Part shown: one piece after another, positions 1-6,439 of the stretch | Layout: the number at the start of each line of letters is the position of its first letter | Numbering within the stretch: position 1 is the first letter of the stretch | Assembly (NCBI GenBank): GCA_023128035.1 | Contig: JAGMES010000215.1 | Location: 1-6,439, forward strand | Direction of reading: 5' to 3' | DNA length: 6,439 bases | Source of the DNA: Halanaerobiales bacterium | Lineage (GTDB): Bacteria > Bacillota_F > Halanaerobiia > DY22613 | Program-made: the position numbers and the translations under genes | Notes under the pieces: model-generated | The model's input: only the letters and a program-made list of their open reading frames with translations | What the model was told of the DNA's origin: nothing | The model's database searches: none

Positions 1-12
1 TTATTTCTTAAG

Positions 13-122
13 TTTAACGACTTCAGAAGGAGATTTGTTTCCCCACTAAAGGTTTCAAATTATTGAAGACTTCTCCCAACGCTTATAGATGAGAGAGGAT
101 TGCCTTCTGAAATGTCGTTAAA
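13..122. repeat. Imperfect long inverted repeat enclosing 72 nt; candidate structured RNA or small mobile element
   Basis: The left arm 13-30 (TTTAACGAC then TTCAGAAGG) is complementary to the right arm 103-122 (CCTTCTGAA, a two-base AT bulge, then GTCGTTAAA), giving 18 pairs in two 9-bp blocks. The enclosed 72 nt can form smaller hairpins: 91-96 with 72-77, 54-58 with 63-67 (AATT-type loop), and 29-33 with 40-44. The last competes with two pairs of the outer stem. On the minus strand the element starts two bases after the stop codon of the small DNA-binding protein. No U-run follows either arm, so it is not a standard terminator. No convincing flanking target duplication is visible. I see no coding potential. 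The pairing is seen directly; a structured 3' UTR, an independent ncRNA or a MITE-like insertion are all inference. Confidence 0.6.
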
Positions 123-124
123 AA

Positions 125-337
125 TTATTCTTCTTCTTTAGTTGCAGCAGCAGGCACAATAGCCTGAACAATCAAATACTCGTCGATAGCTTTCTTATGG
201 AATCTCCACTGACCGCCAATCTTCTTTGCAGGTAATTGGCCTTGACGAAGTAAATTATAAATAGTCTGCTTATTAACACGCAAATACTCGGCCACCTCTT
301 CAACTAATAAAATTTCTGGATAATCTTCTGATCTCAT
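125..337 (-). CDS. Small MerR/excisionase-type winged-helix DNA-binding protein (BldC-like size)
   Basis: This 70-residue protein is almost entirely one winged helix-turn-helix of the HTH_17/MerR superfamily, the fold labelled 'excisionase family'. Residues 10-20 (LLVEEVAEYLR) form the first helix, 22-32 (NKQTIYNLLRQ) the recognition helix, and 33-47 (GQLPAKKIGGQWRFH) the wing, followed by a helix to about 58 and an A/E-rich tail ending in EEE. There is no ligand or dimerisation domain. The start is the ATG at 335-337, nine bases after GAGGAGG (347-353). An in-frame ATG at 353-355 overlaps that ribosome site and would spell MRRMLK from it, so it is unlikely. Stand-alone proteins of this kind occur as phage or transposon excision factors and as chromosomal regulators such as actinobacterial BldC (about 68 residues). 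No integrase is in view, so a regulator is at least as likely as an excisionase. The target is unknown. Confidence 0.85.
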   Translation of the reverse strand: MRSEDYPEILLVEEVAEYLRVNKQTIYNLLRQGQLPAKKIGGQWRFHKKAIDEYLIVQAIVPAAATKEEE

Positions 338-346
338 TTTTAACAT

Positions 347-353
347 CCTCCTC
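347..353 (-). promoter_or_regulatory. Ribosome-binding site that decides the start of the winged-helix gene
   Basis: GAGGAGG on the minus strand lies nine bases before the ATG at 335-337. It overlaps an upstream in-frame ATG at 353-355, whose second and third codons are AGG AGG, so that ATG cannot use it. A third ATG (344-346) abuts the site too closely. Confidence 0.75.
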
Positions 354-375
354 ATATTTTTTATTTAACAAGCTT

Positions 376-405
376 ATAATACTTTTTTTAAAAAACTCTT
401 TTTCA
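376..405 (-). promoter_or_regulatory. Weak candidate proximal promoter for the winged-helix gene
   Basis: TGAAAA (400-405) and TATTAT (376-381) are 18 bp apart on the minus strand, with a T6A7 tract in the spacer. The -10 is good but the -35 matches the vegetative consensus at only three positions. If real, the leader would be about 30 nt, and the dyads and AATT repeats would lie directly upstream of the -35. In DNA this A/T-rich, such matches arise by chance. Confidence 0.25.
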
Positions 406-413
406 TGTGCAAA

Positions 414-433
414 TGGTATGTACCAGGTTAACC
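414..433. promoter_or_regulatory. Two adjacent small dyads, possible operator
   Basis: TGGTATGTACCA (414-425, 5-bp arms around two bases) abuts the perfect palindrome GGTTAACC (426-433). Together they form a locally GC-richer patch in an A/T-rich spacer, about 77-96 bases upstream of the winged-helix start. The arrangement fits a binding site for a dimeric regulator, but no protein can be assigned. Confidence 0.35.
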
Positions 434-441
434 AGAGGGCT

Positions 442-455
442 AATTTTTAGAAATT
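442..455. promoter_or_regulatory. AATT-N6-AATT direct repeat, possible BldC-like site
   Basis: AATT at 442-445 and AATT at 452-455 are spaced by six bases, one helical turn centre to centre. As I recall, structurally studied BldC binds head-to-tail to direct repeats with AATT cores at this spacing. The downstream gene encodes a BldC-sized protein, so autoregulation is possible. AATT is common in DNA of this composition, so this is a suggestion only. Confidence 0.25.
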
Positions 456-563
456 TTCTGAACATTTGTAATATAGATTCATCTCTTTTTTCAGGTCATA
501 GCTAGTAATAAGTTGGAGAAGTATATAACATATCTCACTTTATGCTACTTTCTACTCATTTAG

Positions 564-591
564 AGTATATTATAAGTTAACTTTTCTTCAA
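564..591 (-). promoter_or_regulatory. Candidate vegetative promoter upstream of the winged-helix gene
   Basis: On the minus strand TTGAAG (586-591, four of six consensus bases) lies 16 bp before TATACT (564-569, five of six). An overlapping perfect TATAAT lies at 569-574 but has no good -35 at 16-18 bp. It sits 46 nt past the response regulator stop and would give the winged-helix gene a leader of about 220 nt containing the dyads and AATT repeats. Confidence 0.45.
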
Positions 592-637
592 ATAGAGAGA
601 AAACCCTATTTATAGAATATCTACACCCCATTTTTAT

Positions 638-1288
638 TTATAGCTGGATTATACCTGTTCTAATTGCATATTTAACCAACTCTATACGATCATGCATGTC
701 CAATTTATCCATAATATTATATCTATGAGATTCAATCGTCTTTATACTTACATTTAGAAGAGTTGCAATATCCTGATTTTTATATCCTTCTGCAATCAAT
801 TTTAAAACTTCCAATTCACGGTTAGTTAATCCATCCCATTCCGCAATTTTATCTTCTTCAATTCTCTCTAAAAAATATTTGATCACAAACCGCGAGATAG
901 ATGGATCTAGATAACATCCACCTTTACTAATAGCTTCTAAAGCCAAAATAAACTCCTTTTCTACTGCGCTTTTAATAATATATCCTTGAACACCAGCCCG
1001 TAAAAACCATGCAATATGTGACTCATTATTCTGAGCTGTTAATATAATTACCTTCATATCATTCATTAAATCTTTAAGTCGTTCAACAACTTGAAAGCCA
1101 TTAAAGATTGGCATACTTATATCCAAAATCAATATATCAGGTGGATTTTGGATAACTTTTTGTATTGTTTCCTGACCATTTTCAGCTTCTCCTATCACTT
1201 CAAATTTCTCGTAATCAGCTAAAATTTTTTTTAAACCATCTCTAACAATCCCATGATCATCTGCGATGAAAACTTTTTCTACTGCCAT
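638..1288 (-). CDS. NarL/LuxR-family two-component response regulator
   Basis: This is a 216-residue DNA-binding response regulator of usual length for the NarL/DegU/LiaR family. Residues 5-120 form the receiver: acidic pair D10-D11, phospho-acceptor D56 (in LILDISMP), switch T84 and conserved K106 (in GYIIKSA). A linker of about 30 residues leads to a C-terminal LuxR-type helix-turn-helix at 154-214, with the signature LTNRELEVLKLIAEG, then NQDIATLLNVSIKTIESH and a dimerisation helix. All key residues are present, so it should be phosphorylatable and bind DNA as a dimer. GGGAGG lies about eight bases before the ATG, and GGAG also abuts it; the receiver begins at residue 5, so no later start fits. 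It lies outside the ruv-lepB operon, past a terminator, and no sensor kinase is in the window. The output genes are unknown, so I give no symbol. Confidence 0.93.
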   Translation of the reverse strand: MAVEKVFIADDHGIVRDGLKKILADYEKFEVIGEAENGQETIQKVIQNPPDILILDISMPIFNGFQVVERLKDLMNDMKVIILTAQNNESHIAWFLRAGVQGYIIKSAVEKEFILALEAISKGGCYLDPSISRFVIKYFLERIEEDKIAEWDGLTNRELEVLKLIAEGYKNQDIATLLNVSIKTIESHRYNIMDKLDMHDRIELVKYAIRTGIIQL

Positions 1289-1376
1289 CTCCTTTCCCTC
1301 CCTAAAACAAATGCTTACTAAATACTATTTTTTTCGCCACCTTTCTCCCCACTACTCTAACTTTATATTTTTTCCT

Positions 1377-1406
1377 ATAATAATATATTAGGTATATTTT
1401 TGAAAA
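1377..1406 (-). promoter_or_regulatory. Candidate promoter of the response regulator gene
   Basis: TTTTCA (1401-1406, four of six) and TATTAT (1377-1382, five of six) are separated by 18 bp on the minus strand, downstream of the operon terminator and about 85 nt before the response regulator start. The DNA just upstream (1407-1456) is a series of A- and T-tracts including AAAAAATTTTTT (1445-1456), which could act as an UP element or bend the DNA. A promoter is expected here because transcription from the right should stop at 1477-1507. The exact hexamers are uncertain. Confidence 0.4.
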
Positions 1407-1470
1407 TTCCTTTTAAAAATTCATTTAATTTTTGATTTATTGCTAAAAAATTTTTTCTGCGCCTTTAAAA

Positions 1471-1507
1471 TACAAAAAAGGTATCAGTTTTGCAAACTGA
1501 TACCTTT
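1471..1507 (-). terminator. Rho-independent terminator of the ruvA-lepB operon
   Basis: A perfect 14-bp inverted repeat (1477-1490 with 1494-1507) has a three-base loop. On the minus strand the stem ends in ACC and runs into six T, then GTA. It lies 43 nt past the lepB stop. On the plus strand the stem is followed by only three T and then A-rich DNA, so its main use is leftward. Confidence 0.9.
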
Positions 1508-1550
1508 AAAACAAGCTAAGGTAAACCTATTTGAAATTATTATATCTTTT

Positions 1551-2093
1551 TTATATATCATAATCGGGAGATTTTAAAATTCGAATCCAATTTAAAGGCC
1601 AATATACCCAAAAAGCTTTGCCTGACACACTTTTATAATCAACATAGCCAACATGTTGAAGATTTCGACTATCTGTACTATGATTCCGATTATCACCTAA
1701 AACAAAGATATGACCTTCGGGTACTTTAAAAGTATTAAACCCCGTACGAGCGAGTTCATTAATATAATCTTCCTCTATCTTCATACTATTTATGTATACC
1801 CCTTCTCTATTGATCACAACTTCATCACCTGAAACCCCAATTATCCGTTTAATATATTTCTTTCCAGGGTCACCTTTAGGGGAAAACACAACAATATCGC
1901 CTCTTTGAGGTTCTTTAAATCGATAGATAAATTTATTAACAAAAAGTCGTTCTCCATCATGTAAACTAGGATACATTGACCGTCCTTCAACTACAAAAGA
2001 CTGAACAACAAAAGTTATTATAAAGACAGCTAAGATACCAGCAATCACTACAGATTCAAAAATTTCTCTAATCTGTGATTTTTGCGTTTGCAT
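1551..2093 (-). CDS. lepB: Type I signal peptidase (SipS-type)
   Basis: This membrane serine protease cleaves signal peptides from proteins exported through Sec or Tat, on the outer face of the cytoplasmic membrane. From the ATG at 2091-2093 it is 180 residues, the short Gram-positive SipS size. One hydrophobic anchor spans about 14-35, followed by box B with catalytic Ser39 (GRSMYPSL), box C (RGDIVVF), box D with catalytic Lys82 (KYIKRIIGVSGD), and box E at 133-143 (GDNRN then STDSR). The Ser-Lys dyad is intact. A TTG two codons upstream extends the frame but lies three bases from the GGAGG; the ATG has nine-base spacing and is preferred. It is the last gene before the terminator, 31 nt after yajC, which suggests co-expression with Sec functions. 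Genomes often carry several such peptidases; this one need not be the only copy. Confidence 0.95.
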   Translation of the reverse strand: MQTQKSQIREIFESVVIAGILAVFIITFVVQSFVVEGRSMYPSLHDGERLFVNKFIYRFKEPQRGDIVVFSPKGDPGKKYIKRIIGVSGDEVVINREGVYINSMKIEEDYINELARTGFNTFKVPEGHIFVLGDNRNHSTDSRNLQHVGYVDYKSVSGKAFWVYWPLNWIRILKSPDYDI

Positions 2094-2124
2094 ACACAAA
2101 ATCCTCCCTACAGTTCAAATCAAG

Positions 2125-2409
2125 CTATTTAGCATCTTCCCCTTTATCATTTTTAGGATCAAGACGAGCAATAGCTGTCCTTAAAACTTCAATCTCAACA
2201 CCTGTTGCAATCCGTAATTTCATTTCAGAATCCTGAATCTTAGTAATAACACCTTTAATACCTCCAATAGTGATGACATAATCTCCTACTTTGAGCTCCG
2301 TCAACATTTCTTTATGCTGCTGCTGTTGCTTCTTCTGTGGACGAATCAGCATAAAGTAAAAGATTGCAAAGATTCCGATGATTGGTAAGAAACTTCCTAA
2401 ATATTCCAT
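2125..2409 (-). CDS. yajC: Sec translocon accessory protein YajC
   Basis: This 94-residue membrane protein matches the YajC family, which associates with SecD-SecF and SecYEG during export. It has one N-terminal membrane helix (about 5-24) ending in the family hallmark LIRPQKKQQQQHKEM, then a small soluble domain with VGDYVITIGGIKGVI at about 40-54 and an acidic-basic tail. The start is the ATG at 2407-2409, six bases after AAGGAGG. An in-frame ATG at 2431-2433 would add MRTIRRKK but would have the ribosome site inside the gene and no site of its own. It follows tgt by 75 nt, the conserved tgt-yajC order. secD and secF are not found downstream here; lepB is. Confidence 0.95.
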   Translation of the reverse strand: MEYLGSFLPIIGIFAIFYFMLIRPQKKQQQQHKEMLTELKVGDYVITIGGIKGVITKIQDSEMKLRIATGVEIEVLRTAIARLDPKNDKGEDAK

Positions 2410-2422
2410 TTTTTTCCTCCTT

Positions 2423-2454
2423 ATAGTACGCATATATGCGCTATTAATATTATA
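2423..2454 (-). promoter_or_regulatory. yajC leader: palindrome and possible internal promoter
   Basis: The tgt-yajC gap holds the perfect 12-base palindrome CGCATATATGCG (2429-2440), flanked by ATAG (2423-2426) and CTAT (2441-2444), so the RNA could form a short hairpin just before the AAGGAGG of yajC. On the minus strand a consensus TATAAT (2449-2454) precedes it, but the hexamer 17 bp upstream (TTTAAG) is poor. It could be an internal promoter, a processing hairpin or an operator; none is proven. Confidence 0.3.
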
Positions 2455-2484
2455 AAAGTATACAACGTAACCTTAAAAAATCCT

Positions 2485-3612
<1,128 letters not shown>

Positions 3613-3618
3613 TCAAAA

Positions 3619-4641
3619 TTAAATAATCAACATAGCATCACCGAAACTGAAAAAACGATATCTTTCTTCAATGGCATGTTGATAAGCTTTCATTACCTTC
3701 TCGCGACCAATTAAAGCACTAATCATCATGATTAAAGTCGATTTTGGAAGATGAAAATTAGTAATCATTCCATCTATAGCTTTAAATTTATACCCAGGAT
3801 AAATAAATATATTAGTCCAACCACTGCCAGATTGAATTTGTCCATTTACATTAGCAATTGTCTCTAAAGTTCTAGTAGATGTAGTCCCTACTGTGATAAC
3901 CCTACCACCATTAGCTCTAGTGTTATTAATTAATTCAGCAGTTTCAGAGCTTACTTCATAGAATTCAGAATGCATATCATGCCCTTCAATATTTTCTACC
4001 TGTACTGGTCGAAAAGTACCTAGACCAACATGTAAAGTTACATATCCAATCTGAACACCCTTAGATTTAAGGTCCTGTAGTAAGTTTTCAGTAAAATGTA
4101 GACCAGCTGTAGGAGCTGCAGCAGAACCCCGTTTAGCTGCATAAATAGTCTGATATCGTTCAGGATCTTCTAAAGGTACAGTAATATAAGGTGGCAGAGG
4201 CATTTCTCCTAATTGATCAATGATCTGATCAAAATTTCCTTGATATGAAAACTCCATCACACGACCACCAAAATCCGTATATTCTATTACCCTACCTCGT
4301 AAAAGACCTTCTCCAAAAGTTACTTCTTCTCCAATTTTCATCTTTCTTCCTGGACGTACAAGAACTTCCCAGCGATCATTGGAGAGAGCAGTTAATAACA
4401 ATACTTCAATCAAAGCCCCGGTTGGCTTATGCCCATACAATCTCGCAGGAATTACACGAGTATTATTCATTATTAACAGATCCCCTGGATTTAAATAATT
4501 TATAATATCTTTAAAAATCCTTTCTTCCCAGCCATTCTGCTCTTTATAGACCACTAAGAGTTTTGAATGGTCACGAGGTTCAATAGGAGTCTGTGCAATC
4601 AATTCTTCAGGCAAAGCAAAATCAAAATCAGAAACCTTCAC
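3619..4641 (-). CDS. queA: S-adenosylmethionine:tRNA ribosyltransferase-isomerase
   Basis: QueA moves the ribosyl group of S-adenosylmethionine onto preQ1 in tRNA and isomerises it to epoxyqueuosine, the step after Tgt. The 340-residue product matches family length. Family motifs: an N-terminal start ([17 protein letters not shown]), RDHSKLLV at 23-30, [10 protein letters not shown] at 59-68, GEMPLPPYI at 145-153, [13 protein letters not shown] at 172-184, a TTSTRTLE block, and C-terminal [10 protein letters not shown] with a final [10 protein letters not shown]. The start is the GTG at 4639-4641, seven bases after GGAGG. An ATG six codons upstream (4657-4659) would place that site inside the gene and add residues outside the family start. 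It lies 62 nt after ruvB. queG or queH, for the last step, is not in the window. Confidence 0.97.
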   Translation of the reverse strand: MKVSDFDFALPEELIAQTPIEPRDHSKLLVVYKEQNGWEERIFKDIINYLNPGDLLIMNNTRVIPARLYGHKPTGALIEVLLLTALSNDRWEVLVRPGRKMKIGEEVTFGEGLLRGRVIEYTDFGGRVMEFSYQGNFDQIIDQLGEMPLPPYITVPLEDPERYQTIYAAKRGSAAAPTAGLHFTENLLQDLKSKGVQIGYVTLHVGLGTFRPVQVENIEGHDMHSEFYEVSSETAELINNTRANGGRVITVGTTSTRTLETIANVNGQIQSGSGWTNIFIYPGYKFKAIDGMITNFHLPKSTLIMMISALIGREKVMKAYQHAIEERYRFFSFGDAMLII

Positions 4642-4703
4642 ACAAATTCCTCCAAACATCCTTATTAGTTGCTATTATCTCTTTTTGATATGAAAAGTAT
4701 GTA

Positions 4704-5774
4704 TTATTCTTTATCTTCCACCTTTTCATTTTCTGAAAAAAAATTGATTTCTTCGGTTGAATGGTTCGCAATTTCATGCTTTATTCCTAAATGTTTATAT
4801 GCTTGTGGAGTTACTACTCGCCCGCGTGGTGTTCTCTGTAAAAAACCATTCTGTAATAAAAATGGTTCATAGACATCTTCTAATGTATCTGTCGCTTCAT
4901 TTATCGCGGCAGCAAGCGTACTTAATCCTACAGGCCCTCCATTGAACATTTCAATCAGAGCAAATAATACTCTTCTATCAGTTCTATCTAGACCTAAAGG
5001 ATCGACCTCTAAAAGTTTTAAGGCATCTTGAGCCACAGTTTTAGTGATCACACCATCAGCCTTAATTTGAGCAAAATCTCTCACCCGCTTTAAAAGACGG
5101 TTCGCAATCCTAGGAGTACCTCTAGAGCGTCTAGCAATCTCTAATCCACCTTCAGTATCGATCTTAATTCCCAAGACATGAGCGGCCCGAATAACAATCA
5201 ATTGCAAATCTGATTTTTTATAAAATTCCAATCTTGAAATAATCCCAAAGCGATCTCTGAGAGGTGACGTTAACATCCCTGCTCTCGTTGTTGCTCCAAC
5301 TAAAGTAAATGGAGGAATATCCAATCTAATACTTCTAGCACTAGGACCTTTACCAATAATAATATCCAGAGCAAAATCCTCCATAGCAGGATAAAGAATC
5401 TCTTCTACCATTCGATTCAAACGATGAATCTCATCAATAAAGAGAACATCCCCTTCTTGAAGGTTAGTCAAAATAGCAGCTAAATCTCCAGCTCGGTCAA
5501 TCGCCGGGCCAGAAGTGATCTTGATATTCACACCCATCTCATTGGCAACAATATTCGCTAAGGTTGTTTTGCCAAGCCCTGGAGGACCATACAAAAGAAC
5601 ATGATCTAAAGCTTCATTTCGATTGCGAGCGGCTTCAATAAATATCTGTAAATTACGTGTAACACGCTCCTGCCCAATATAACCCTCAAGTGTGCGAGGA
5701 CGTAAACTAAGATCAAGATCTATATCCTCATTTTTCAATTCTGGTGATATAATCCGTTCCTCATCCTTCATCAT
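4704..5774 (-). CDS. ruvB: Holliday junction branch-migration ATPase RuvB
   Basis: RuvB is the AAA+ hexameric motor that, loaded by RuvA, drives Holliday-junction branch migration in recombination and fork repair. The 356-residue protein has a short N-terminal tail, then [11 protein letters not shown] (26-35), Walker A GPPGLGKT (63-70), Walker B with D114-E115 (FIDEIHRL), sensor-1 region GATTR (160-164), the arginine-finger segment PLRDRFG (171-177) and a sensor-2 [12 protein letters not shown]-terminal winged helix includes [12 protein letters not shown] and TPRGRVVT. The acidic C-terminal tail after about residue 332 is a little longer than usual. The ATG overlaps the ruvA stop by one base (TAATG), implying translational coupling. 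A second ATG follows at once (5769-5771), and its distance from AGGAG (six bases, against three) may make it the real start. Confidence 0.98.
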   Translation of the reverse strand: MMKDEERIISPELKNEDIDLDLSLRPRTLEGYIGQERVTRNLQIFIEAARNRNEALDHVLLYGPPGLGKTTLANIVANEMGVNIKITSGPAIDRAGDLAAILTNLQEGDVLFIDEIHRLNRMVEEILYPAMEDFALDIIIGKGPSARSIRLDIPPFTLVGATTRAGMLTSPLRDRFGIISRLEFYKKSDLQLIVIRAAHVLGIKIDTEGGLEIARRSRGTPRIANRLLKRVRDFAQIKADGVITKTVAQDALKLLEVDPLGLDRTDRRVLFALIEMFNGGPVGLSTLAAAINEATDTLEDVYEPFLLQNGFLQRTPRGRVVTPQAYKHLGIKHEIANHSTEEINFFSENEKVEDKE

Positions 5775-6388
5775 TAACTCCTGCCTTGTCCTAAATATTT
5801 AAGTGCATGACGAATCATAAGCTCAAGATTAGCTTTAACACTAATCTGTTCAAGAGCTCCAAAGGCTTCTAAACGACTATATCCTAAAACCATTAAAGCA
5901 TCTACTGCTTCTTCAACTTCAGAATTTTTCTGCTTTTTCCCACCTTTTTGATCACTATCTGAATCATCCTCTACACCTAAAATTTCAAAATTCATCTTAT
6001 TTTTTAACTCCAGAATCAAGCGTTTTGCTGTCTTCTCCCCAATTCCTGGAACCTTTTTTAATACAGATACATCTTCATACAGAATAGCTTTCCTTAATGT
6101 TGAAACCGGCAATGTAGAGAGAATGCTTAAGCCAACTTTTGGGCCAATTCCAGAAACAGTAATCAATAGTTTAAAAAAATCCAGTTCTACTTCTTTAAGA
6201 AAACCATATAATGTAATTGCATCTTCTCGAACAGCAGTATGAATATGAAGACAAATTTCTTCTTCAGTTCCTTGGAGTTGACTATAAAGTGAAGAAGTAG
6301 CAAAGATCTGATAACCTACACCATTCACATCAATAACGAGATACTCATCTCTTAAAATTAAAAGTTTACCCCTAAGGTAGGCAATCAT
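5774..6388 (-). CDS. ruvA: Holliday junction DNA-binding protein RuvA
   Basis: RuvA tetramers clamp the four-way junction and load RuvB rings. The 204-residue protein is of normal length: an OB-fold domain (1-63, MIAYLRGKL to LYGF) with the acidic-pin pair E55-D56; domain II with two helix-hairpin-helix motifs, GIGPK (80-84) and GIGEKTAKR (115-123); a charged linker at about 138-156 rich in D/S and then K/Q; and domain III from 157, which contacts RuvB ([13 protein letters not shown]). Its ATG is eight bases after AAGGAGGG. It is the first complete gene of the operon in view. No promoter is clear in the 51 bases upstream, so transcription probably starts outside the window, often from ruvC or another gene in this order. 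Confidence 0.97.
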   Translation of the reverse strand: MIAYLRGKLLILRDEYLVIDVNGVGYQIFATSSLYSQLQGTEEEICLHIHTAVREDAITLYGFLKEVELDFFKLLITVSGIGPKVGLSILSTLPVSTLRKAILYEDVSVLKKVPGIGEKTAKRLILELKNKMNFEILGVEDDSDSDQKGGKKQKNSEVEEAVDALMVLGYSRLEAFGALEQISVKANLELMIRHALKYLGQGRS

Positions 6389-6439
6389 AATTTACACCCT
6401 CCTTCTCAAAACGGTTATTTTATCTTTTGAGTTAAGACC

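Larger units (their letters stand above)
338..637. other. Intergenic region between response regulator and winged-helix gene
   Basis: About 300 nt without a gene. Minus-strand ATGs here open only frames of about ten codons or fewer. The region holds two candidate minus-strand promoters (564-591 and 376-405), a pair of small dyads at 414-433 and a spaced AATT repeat at 442-455, listed separately. No intrinsic terminator is visible after the response regulator stop at 638, so readthrough into the winged-helix gene is possible. I recognise no riboswitch, tRNA or other RNA family. Confidence 0.6.

Noticed and set aside
1..66. Plus-strand gene end (open from base 1 to TGA at 64-66)
   Set aside because: About 21 codons with no recognisable family, overlapping the inverted-repeat arm; chance cannot be excluded.
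13..122. Retron msr-msd RNA
   Set aside because: The flanking complementary arms recall retron a1/a2, but the enclosed 72 nt is too short, has no long msd hairpin, and no reverse transcriptase is in view.
13..122. Bidirectional intrinsic terminator
   Set aside because: The 72-nt loop is far too large and neither arm is followed by a T-run.
383..397. T-rich/A-rich dyad before the winged-helix gene as a terminator
   Set aside because: The arms are only A and T, with no GC pairs to form a stable stem.
4245..4505. Plus-strand open frame of 86 codons inside queA
   Set aside because: It lies antisense within a well-conserved gene, has no recognisable domain and no convincing ribosome site; it is a shadow frame.
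4669..4945. Plus-strand open frames across the 3' end of ruvB
   Set aside because: Both overlap the conserved C-terminal coding region of ruvB on the opposite strand and look like chance frames.
6415..6438. C-terminal end of an upstream minus-strand gene (frame reading VLTQKIK then stop)
   Set aside because: Only seven codons are visible, and another frame also stays open through the window edge to a stop at 6392-6394. Neither can be assigned to ruvC or any gene.

Overview
The window is low-GC, A/T-rich bacterial DNA and every supported gene lies on the minus strand. The coding style points to Bacillota (Firmicutes): strong AGGAGG-type ribosome sites, a SipS-like signal peptidase with one membrane anchor, and the order ruvA-ruvB-queA-tgt-yajC. 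A clostridial or halanaerobial anaerobe is plausible, but no gene here fixes the genus.

Right two thirds (6388 down to 1551), read leftwards: one compact housekeeping operon. ruvA and ruvB encode the Holliday-junction branch-migration motor. queA and tgt encode two enzymes of queuosine tRNA modification. yajC encodes the Sec accessory membrane protein, and lepB a type I signal peptidase. Gaps are short (ruvA/ruvB overlap by one base; the others are 18-75 nt). The run ends at a clear intrinsic terminator with a 14-bp stem at 1477-1507. The operon begins upstream of the window. A signal peptidase follows yajC, where secD-secF often follow in related genomes.

Left third: a regulatory accessory area. 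An A/T-rich spacer (1289-1476) carries a candidate promoter for a NarL/LuxR-type response regulator (638-1288) that has no sensor kinase in view. A roughly 300-nt spacer (338-637) follows, holding two candidate promoters, two small dyads and an AATT-N6-AATT direct repeat. Next is a 70-residue MerR/excisionase-type winged-helix protein (125-337) whose size and architecture resemble BldC. Immediately after its stop codon is an imperfect 18-bp inverted repeat (13-30 with 103-122) enclosing 72 nt with three possible inner hairpins. This is the least explained element of the window: a candidate structured RNA or a small TIR-flanked element.

Start sites were re-chosen from ribosome-binding sites for four genes (BldC-like protein, lepB, yajC, queA), where the longest open frame begins at or upstream of the Shine-Dalgarno sequence. 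Nothing in the window proves a new system. The best leads are the inverted-repeat element and the small winged-helix protein with its upstream repeats.
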